Assembly (NCBI RefSeq): GCF_023330685.1
Contig: NZ_CP097128.1
Location: 372,001 to 436,000, forward strand
Source of the DNA: Conexibacter sp. DBS9H8
GTDB lineage: Bacteria > Actinomycetota > Thermoleophilia > Solirubrobacterales > Solirubrobacteraceae
Reading direction: 5' to 3'
DNA length: 64,000 bases
The position numbers were made by a program, and so were the translations under genes. Position 1 is the stretch's first letter. Each line of letters begins with the position of its first letter. The notes beneath the pieces are model-generated. The model ran no database searches. It saw only the letters and a program-made list of their open reading frames with translations, and had not been told where the DNA came from. Shown here piece by piece: positions 58,938-64,000 of this stretch.

Positions 58938-60349
58938 CCGCGATCGTCTGGTACCGCCGGGACCTGCGGGTCAGCGACCATCCGGCGCTGATGGCGGCGG
59001 TTGCCGGCGCTGAGCCGGTCGTCCCGTTCTTCTGCATCGACCCGGCGCTGCTGGGCGGACGGTTCGCCTCCGGCCCCCGGACCCAGTTCATGCTCGAGGC
59101 GCTCGCCGACCTCTCCGACTCCCTGTCGGCCCGCGGGAGCGGGCTGATCGTCCGGGTCGGCGATCCGGCGACCGAACTCGTCTCCCTCGCCCGACAGGTC
59201 GGCGCCGACACGGTGCACGCGACCGTGGACGCCGGCCCGTTCGCCCGCCGGCGGGATCGCGCGGCGGGGATGGCGCTTGCGGAGGTGGGCGTGACGCTGC
59301 GGGGCCATCCCGGCCTGTTCGCCGTGGACAACCTCGACGCGGTCCGGACGGGAGCGGGCGCCCCCTTTCAGGTCTTCACCCCGTTCTACCGAGCGTGGCT
59401 GGCTGCGGACCGCCGTGAGGTCCTCGAGCCCCCGGGGAATCTGCCGGCGCTGCCCGACGCAGTGGCACCCCAGCCGTTACCGGAGCTGGCGGCGCTCGGG
59501 CTCTCCAACCCGCTCACCGACCCGACGCGCGGGGGTGAGCAGGCCGGACTGCTGCGCTGGCGCCAGTTCCGGGAGCACGGACTGGACGGTTATGGCCGCG
59601 GTCGCGACGACCTCGGCTCCGACGCGAGCTCGCGGCTCTCCCCGTACCTCCACTTCGGCTGTCTGTCACCGCGGATGCTCGAATCCGACGGCGCCGCCGG
59701 AGAGGAGACGGGGCCCGAGGAGTTCCGACGCCAGCTCGCCTGGCGGGACTTCTACGCCCAGGTGATCCGCGCCTTCCCGGACAACCGCCGCCACGAGCAC
59801 CAGAGCCGCTACCGCGACCGGGTGGCCTGGCGCCGGGACGAGTCGGACTTCGCCCGCTGGCAGGCGGGTCTGACCGGCTTCCCGCTCGTGGACGCGGGGA
59901 TGCGCCAACTCGCGGCCGAGGGGTGGATGCACAACCGGGCCCGGCTGGTCGTCGGCTCGTTCCTCACCAAGGAGCTGGGGATCGACTGGCGGTGGGGGGA
60001 GCGGCACTTCATGGAGCTTCTGCTCGACGGGGACGTCGCCTCCAACAACGGCAACTGGCAGTGGATCGCCTCCGTCGGTGTTGACCCCCAGCCGGTGAGC
60101 CGGCGGATCCTCAGCCCGACCCGTCAGCAGGAGCGTTTTGACCCCTCCGGCGCCTACGTTCGCCGCTGGGTCCCCGAGCTGGCCGGCGTCGCCACCGAGC
60201 GCCTGATCGAGCCGTGGACGATGAGCGCGGAGGAGCAGCGCAGCAGCGGCTGTGTGATCGGGGAGGACTACCCAGCGCCGATCGTCGACCGCCGGGACGC
60301 GCGGGCGGCCGCGCTCGAGCGCTTCCGTCAGGCCGCCGAGGCCGCCTGA
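58934..60349 (+). CDS. phrB: Deoxyribodipyrimidine photolyase
   Basis: A 471-residue class I CPD photolyase using blue light to split pyrimidine dimers. The antenna domain starts IVWYRRDLRVSDHPAL; the FAD domain has GRGRDDLGSDASSRLSPYLHFGCLS, LAWRDFYAQ, FPLVDAGMRQLAAEGWMHNRARLVVGSFL and DVASNNGNWQWIASVG, with Trp residues of the electron chain in place. GTG start overlaps SRPBCC by 4 bases. It fits a light-induced operon. Confidence 0.95.
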   Translation: MTAIVWYRRDLRVSDHPALMAAVAGAEPVVPFFCIDPALLGGRFASGPRTQFMLEALADLSDSLSARGSGLIVRVGDPATELVSLARQVGADTVHATVDAGPFARRRDRAAGMALAEVGVTLRGHPGLFAVDNLDAVRTGAGAPFQVFTPFYRAWLAADRREVLEPPGNLPALPDAVAPQPLPELAALGLSNPLTDPTRGGEQAGLLRWRQFREHGLDGYGRGRDDLGSDASSRLSPYLHFGCLSPRMLESDGAAGEETGPEEFRRQLAWRDFYAQVIRAFPDNRRHEHQSRYRDRVAWRRDESDFARWQAGLTGFPLVDAGMRQLAAEGWMHNRARLVVGSFLTKELGIDWRWGERHFMELLLDGDVASNNGNWQWIASVGVDPQPVSRRILSPTRQQERFDPSGAYVRRWVPELAGVATERLIEPWTMSAEEQRSSGCVIGEDYPAPIVDRRDARAAALERFRQAAEAA

Positions 60350-60409
60350 CGCGACGCTCGACTCGAAATCACGGTCACGGTCGAACCGGGTGATCCCCCG
60401 GCGGGGGAC

Positions 60410-60907
60410 TCAACGCTGGTGGCCGCCCCGTTCCGATGCTCGCCGGCCCCCGAGGCTCGGGGACTGCACCCGCGGGGTATGAGCCGGTCCCTGGAGGCCG
60501 GTGCGCTCCTGGCTCGGGAAGCGGCCGTGGAGGTGACGGTGGGCGCGCTCGTAGACCGCCCGGGTGCCGGGCCGGGGATGACGCTCCCCGAAGGCGACGA
60601 GCGCGAGGTAGGGGCGACCGTTCTCGACACCGGGCGAGAAGATGAACCCGAAGGGGCGCTGTGAGGCCGGCTCGTCTGAGATCGGGACGTAGACCTTGAA
60701 CAGGCCGGAGAGCCTCGTCCCGCCCGGGCCGGCGGGGTCACAGGCGATCAGCTGGGTGAGGGAGAGGCCGTCCCGCTCGAGCCGGCGTCGCTCACGTTCG
60801 GCGGACTGACGCGCAGCGGAGCCGGACCTTAGGCGTTCCACCTCCTCTGCCCAGACCCGCCCAGGGATCCGGACCTCCACCTGCGGCGCACCCGGGCCGG
60901 TCCCCAC
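60410..60907 (-). CDS. Hypothetical protein
   Basis: A 165-residue protein I do not recognise. The middle is helical and basic (WAEEVERLRSGSAARQSAERERRRLERDGLSLTQL), then a beta-rich part (LSGLFKVYVPISD, PFGFIFSPGVENGRPYLALVAFG) and a basic Pro/Ser tail. GTG 60907 with GGAGAGGG upstream; the longer frame covers the neighbouring gene. It lies 7 bases after the gene at 60915-61130 and forms a pair with it. Convergent with photolyase. Confidence 0.6.
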   Translation of the reverse strand: MGTGPGAPQVEVRIPGRVWAEEVERLRSGSAARQSAERERRRLERDGLSLTQLIACDPAGPGGTRLSGLFKVYVPISDEPASQRPFGFIFSPGVENGRPYLALVAFGERHPRPGTRAVYERAHRHLHGRFPSQERTGLQGPAHTPRVQSPSLGGRRASERGGHQR

Positions 60908-60914
60908 GCTCAGC

Positions 60915-61130
60915 TCAACCCTCTCCGTCGGCGAGAATCGCCCCGAAGAACGCCTCGACCTCGACACCGGTCGCCTCCCGTCCACCGGCGAGGCGGTGGA
61001 TCGCCCCGACGGACAAGGTGATTGCGGGCTCGAGGGTCGCTCCGCCGTCGGCGTCGGCGACGATCTCATAGCGCCGTCCGTCGACCTCGATCTCCTCACC
61101 GAGTCCGAGCTTCGGGGCACGGTCGTCCAT
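60915..61130 (-). CDS. Small hypothetical protein
   Basis: A 71-residue acidic protein (LGLGEEIEVDGRRYEIVADADGGATLEP then AITLSVGAIHRLAGGREATG). Short strands suggest an SH3-like or PRC-like barrel, but no family can be named. It precedes the 165-residue hypothetical gene by 7 bases. The pairing of two small, adjacent genes could also be a toxin-antitoxin pair, without further evidence. From 61131 to 61455 I see no gene. Confidence 0.5.
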   Translation of the reverse strand: MDDRAPKLGLGEEIEVDGRRYEIVADADGGATLEPAITLSVGAIHRLAGGREATGVEVEAFFGAILADGEG

Positions 61131-61455
61131 GCCGTGGATGTTAACCGGGTGCAATTCCCCGGGGTTTGCAGCCATCTGAGCGCCGGTTCCTCACACCGGC
61201 ACAGTTCACCGTCAAGCTACGCGAAAGCCCCTGAGCAACCTCAGCTGCCGTTGGCGTTTCAGCATCGCCGCCGATCAGGCTCGGGGCACAACCCGCACCC
61301 GGAGACAACGCCGCCAGGATCGGGGGAAACTGGAATCAAACCGGCCATCGCTTTGGTGATCCGGCCATCACCAAGCTCGCTTTCACACCAGCCCGGGCAT
61401 GGGCCATCGAAGCAGGACGCGACGACAGGCGCGGAGGCGTCTGACTTTCCGTAGC

Positions 61456-61478
61456 GGCAAGTAGTGTGCTAACTTGCC
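61456..61478. promoter_or_regulatory. Inverted-repeat operator before the membrane protein/regulator pair
   Basis: GGCAAGT-N9-ACTTGCC, perfect 7-bp arms, ending 3 bases before the ATG at 61482. It overlaps the expected promoter and start, so a dimeric winged-helix protein bound there would block expression; the second gene of the pair encodes such a protein. Confidence 0.55.
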
Positions 61479-61481
61479 GAC

Positions 61482-61955
61482 ATGGAAAGTCGGTCTTCGG
61501 GTTCGGTCCCTCCAAGCCTGGCTCGCGAGCAGCTTCGGGCCGCCCGCGACGCGCAGGAGTCATCGGTTCGGCGTGCGACGCCCCCGGCGGGGTTCATCCT
61601 CGCGTTGAGCGTCTTTTGCGGAGTTCAGACGATCGCGCCTTCCGACAAGGGCCCGGGTGACGTGGTGGGCCTCGTCACGGCGGTGTGGTTCCTCCTCGAG
61701 CTGTTGCGGCTGTCGGCTCGTAACCAGTGGCGTCCGTTGCGTTCGTTGCCGAAGCCGAGGTGGGGCGTCGTTGAGGTGACGCTCATCGGTGGCGCGGTGC
61801 TCGCCGGGGGTGTGCTCGGGCCGCACCTGCTCGCCAGCCGCAACAATGCACCGCTGGCCAGCTGGGGTCTTGCGACGGCCGTGACTGTGATCGTTGCGTC
61901 CTGCCTGTTCGCTGCGAAGGCTTCATACCGGCGTCGTGCTCATCGCGGGTGGTGA
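61482..61955 (+). CDS. Four-helix membrane protein paired with a winged-helix regulator
   Basis: A 157-residue protein with a polar N-terminus of about 35 residues and four hydrophobic helices (PPAGFILALSVFCGVQTI, VVGLVTAVWFLLELLRL, VEVTLIGGAVLAGGVLGP, GLATAVTVIVASCLFAA). It is translated right behind an operator and overlaps the regulator gene by 4 bases. Such membrane protein plus PF13601-like regulator pairs are common in actinobacteria; their function is unknown to me. Confidence 0.75.
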   Translation: MESRSSGSVPPSLAREQLRAARDAQESSVRRATPPAGFILALSVFCGVQTIAPSDKGPGDVVGLVTAVWFLLELLRLSARNQWRPLRSLPKPRWGVVEVTLIGGAVLAGGVLGPHLLASRNNAPLASWGLATAVTVIVASCLFAAKASYRRRAHRGW

Positions 61956-62338
61956 CGGTGAGCGAAGCGCGGTTCGACGAGCTGATCCACGCGCCGTTGC
62001 GTCTTCGGATCTGCGCGATGCTCTCGCCGGTGCAGCGGCTGGCGTTCTCCGAGATCCGCGACAGCCTGGGAGTCTCGGATTCGGTGTTGAGCAAGCACCT
62101 GTCCGCGCTCGCCGAGGCCGGGTACGTGGAGGTTCGCCGGGTGCGCGCGGGTGCGCGCTCCCGGCGACAGATCACGCTCACCAGGCCGGGGCGGGCCGCC
62201 TTGCGTGGGCACCTGGCGGCCCTGAAAGCGATCGCCGCGGCGGCCGAAGCCACGATCGCCGAGGAGCCGTCCGGTACCCGTGCCGCGCAGCGCCACCAGG
62301 CCCGTCGAGCGGTCTCCCTCGATCCCCGGATCGCGTAG
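61952..62338 (+). CDS. Winged-helix transcriptional regulator (MarR/ArsR-like)
   Basis: A 128-residue DNA-binding protein: ELIHAPLRLRICAMLSPVQRLAFSEIRDSLGVSDSVLSKHLSALAEAGYVEVRR is the winged helix of the PF13601 type, followed by a helix and a basic tail. No metal-binding cysteines, so not a metalloregulator. GTG 61952 overlaps the membrane protein stop (GTGA). Most likely it represses its own operon through the palindrome at 61456-61478. Confidence 0.88.
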   Translation: MTVSEARFDELIHAPLRLRICAMLSPVQRLAFSEIRDSLGVSDSVLSKHLSALAEAGYVEVRRVRAGARSRRQITLTRPGRAALRGHLAALKAIAAAAEATIAEEPSGTRAAQRHQARRAVSLDPRIA

Positions 62339-62385
62339 GTAGCGAGTGCTGCGCGGGTGTTTTCGGGCCCAGCGTTCCGGGCGGG

Positions 62386-62484
62386 AACCTGGAGGTTCGA
62401 GACCTATCAGTCGTCTACGGAGTGAGGAAGGCTGTGGATGGCATCAGCTTCCTTGTCGCGCGCGGCGAGGTTTTTGGTCTTCTG
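62386..62484 (+). pseudogene. N-terminal fragment of an ABC transporter ATPase
   Basis: 33 codons reading NLEVRDLSVVYGVRKAVDGI and on to FGLL, the exact N-terminal strand pattern of ABC ATPases, ending just before where GPNGAGKTT should follow. After 62484 similarity stops abruptly, so it is a truncated leftover. The 147 bases to 62631 show no gene. Confidence 0.65.
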
Positions 62485-62631
62485 GATTGGCGAGAGGCCC
62501 GTCCCAGCTCTCACAGCAGTGGCTCCATCAACGGGGTCCGCTCATCCGCGCAAAGGGTGCATCTCGTTGGGAGCATTGCGATGCCTGTGCCGGAGCGAAA
62601 GGGGGCCGGAGTCGGGCCGACACCCCCGCGG

Positions 62632-62800
62632 TCAGCGTGGTCGGTAGACGTCGCTGCGATGTTCGACGCGAAGGACGATGACCTCGCGTGGGTCCTCGCG
62701 GATCCGGTAGAGCACGCGGTAGGTACCGCGGCGTGCTGACCAGATCCCGGCCAGCTCACGACGGAGTTGCTCGCCGACTCTACGCGGCTCGCGGATCAAG
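62632..62800 (-). pseudogene. C-terminal fragment of a RelE/ParE-type toxin
   Basis: The frame ends with GIWSARRGTYRVLYRIREDP and VIVLRVEHRSDVYRPR, the catalytic half of RelE-type mRNA interferases (Arg, Tyr, His-Arg-x-x-x-Tyr). Its N-terminus is missing: upstream the frame runs into an MFS fragment near 62800. No antitoxin remains. Confidence 0.7.
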
Positions 62801-63329
62801 CTGGTGGTGACGAACAGGCCAAGGCCGTAGGCGGCGCGGACCCCGCCGAGATCGGTGAGCAGGGCGGCGAGGGGTAGCCGACGTCGACACCGATGATGGA
62901 GACCACTGGGATCAAGGCGATGGTGGCCGCGCTGCGCTCCTCGGAGAGATGGTCGCGGGCGACGCCCATCATCAGCGCTGTCAGACCGAGCCCGACGCCT
63001 TGGGCGGTCCGGCCGACGAGCAGCCACGCGAACGGCAGCGGTAGCACCGTGAGCGCACTGTCAGCGACGACGACCGCCAGCGTGCCCAGAATCGTGCCGC
63101 GCCGATGTGAGCCAGCCTCGAGACGGCCGAGAACCGGCGTGGCGAGGGCGCCGCTCAACAGCGCGATGGTCAGCGTCCACTGCGCGCTGTCGAGTGAGAG
63201 GTGGAACGTAGTTGCGACACTGGTGATCAGCGGCGTCCCAAGGCTCGCGACCGCAGCTACGACCAGCGCGATGAACATCAGGGCGGGCACCAGCAGCCGC
63301 GCCTCGGAGTGCTCCCGGGTAGGCCTCAT
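62801..63329 (-). pseudogene. N-terminal fragment of an MFS transporter
   Basis: From ATG 63329 one reads about 150 residues of a major facilitator: LLVPALMFIALVVAAVASLGTPLI, LDSAQWTLTIALLSGALATPVLGRL, LVGRTAQGVGLGLTALMMG. Near 62877 a one-base deletion shifts the frame; the protein continues as LAALLTDLGGVRAAYGLG in the next frame, then joins the RelE fragment. Only five helices remain, so it is not functional. Confidence 0.72.
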
Positions 63330-63900
63330 CGGTTGGCCCCGGTCGTGATGTAGTCCAACACGCCGGGACAGATGCAAGCCTGGCCCCCGCTCAGTGACCA
63401 TCCGGTCACTGCTTCGGCCCTTCCCGATCTTCGCTGTCGAGCGCGGCGAGATGTTGCAGCGCCGGGAGATAGCCGCGTCTCCGAGTGCCATCGCAATGAC
63501 GGACCTCAGCAAGCCGGGCGAGCGCACCTCCCACCCGCTCCATTCATCGATTGTCGACGGTGGCGAACCTGAGCAGCGTTCGGTGACCAGACAGCCGACC
63601 AGGCCGCCATCGAGCGTCGCCTTGCCGAACGCCATCAGGACGGGTGCCACACCCGCAGCCGCCATTCCCAACCACCCAAGTGCCGCTCGCTCACGATCCA
63701 ACGAGCCAGCAATCCGCTCAACCTTGACAACGACCGGCTCGCCATTGATCGCCAGACGCTGGAGGACCGAAGCAGTATCCCGGACGGATACCGCTCATCC
63801 GCAGGGTGGCTCCCCGTCGCCAGTGCGCTCGTGTGGCTGAGCGGTGTGGATTCGCAAAGGCGATAATCGCCCGGAGGGGCGCCGTCCCCGAGAGGGAGTC
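63330..63900. other. Stretch without recognisable genes
   Basis: Frames on both strands are open in places but their translations (basic, Ser/Arg-rich) look like noise, with no motif, ribosome site or membrane pattern that I can support. It is probably decayed accessory DNA like the fragments to its left. Confidence 0.5.
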
Positions 63901-63922
63901 GGTAAGACTGGCTAGTCTTACC
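63901..63922. promoter_or_regulatory. Palindromic operator before AbrB-type antitoxin
   Basis: GGTAAGACT-N4-AGTCTTACC, a perfect 9-bp inverted repeat ending 3 bases before the ATG. Antitoxins with an AbrB fold usually repress their own operon at such sites. No Shine-Dalgarno sequence fits between it and the ATG, so translation may be leaderless. Confidence 0.65.
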
Positions 63923-63925
63923 AGC

Positions 63926-64000
63926 ATGAGAGTCACCCAAAAGGGACAGGTCACGATCCCGCTTGAGGTTCGTCGCGCGCTCGGGATCGCACCGGGGACC
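63926..64000 (+). CDS. AbrB/MazE-type antitoxin, cut by window end
   Basis: The first 25 codons read RVTQKGQVTIPLEVRRALGI after the initial Met, the swapped-hairpin DNA-binding domain of AbrB/SpoVT/VapB antitoxins. Such genes normally precede a PIN-domain toxin, here outside the window. The palindrome directly upstream supports an autoregulated toxin-antitoxin operon. An AbrB regulator without a toxin is the alternative. Confidence 0.85.
   Translation, partial: MRVTQKGQVTIPLEVRRALGIAPGT

Overview
The window reads as actinobacterial chromosome, probably from a deep-branching lineage such as Thermoleophilia/Solirubrobacterales (inference). The respiratory bc complex has a split cytochrome b and a subunit IV fused to cytochrome c, unlike the single-chain QcrB of Streptomyces and mycobacteria. 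Quinone chemistry is menaquinone type, GC3 is very high in the core, GTG starts are common and adjacent genes often overlap by 1-4 bases.

Left part (1-9.8 kb). A seven-gene minus-strand polyhydroxyalkanoate (PHA) operon runs acyl-CoA ligase, SDR, phasin/PhaE-like protein, PHA synthase, GNAT acetyltransferase, PhaZ-like depolymerase, SDR. A divergent GNAT gene, a decayed alpha/beta hydrolase and an aldehyde dehydrogenase follow. A palindrome of the form GTCAAC-N6-GTTGAC occurs at the ligase, phasin and aldehyde dehydrogenase promoters, which suggests one shared regulator.

Accessory zone (9.8-19.05 kb, ending at tRNA-Lys). It holds fossils of arfB, of a vapBC toxin-antitoxin pair and of a transposase. 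A block bounded by a 20-bp direct repeat and a partly inverted motif carries a GNAT gene, a lipoprotein, a HEAR-repeat/RAMA-domain protein divergent from a Cro/CI-type regulator, an ASCH protein, and a transposase gene cleanly split by a 1,183-bp insertion element. The element has inverted ends, a 5-bp target duplication and a DUF6431-like gene.

Core block (19.2-48.5 kb). tatA/tatC come first. A long minus-strand heme/respiration operon runs hemB, AhbA-AhbB-like fusion, hemL, small ORF, Rieske, cytochrome b, subunit IV-cytochrome c, menG, polyprenyl diphosphate synthase. Then come an ABC exporter, an AI-2E transporter, ymdB, a GtrA/glycosyltransferase pair, a phosphodiesterase-like hydrolase, an aminotransferase with ddl, a bifunctional nuclease, membrane proteins, an FprA-type reductase and two MFS transporters.

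Stress/lipid block (48.5-60.3 kb). An ECF sigma factor and its zinc anti-sigma factor precede a second tatA/tatC pair, then FAD oxidoreductase, DUF1365, two cyclopropane-synthase-like methyltransferases and DUF1295. A MerR-DICT regulator is divergent from TIGR01777 epimerase, SRPBCC and photolyase. TGATCC-N18 elements stand before both the sigma gene and tatA2. The content resembles light/singlet-oxygen regulons.

Right edge (60.4-64 kb). Two small unknown genes and a membrane protein/winged-helix regulator pair are followed by fragments of ABC, RelE and MFS genes and the start of an AbrB-type antitoxin behind a perfect palindrome.
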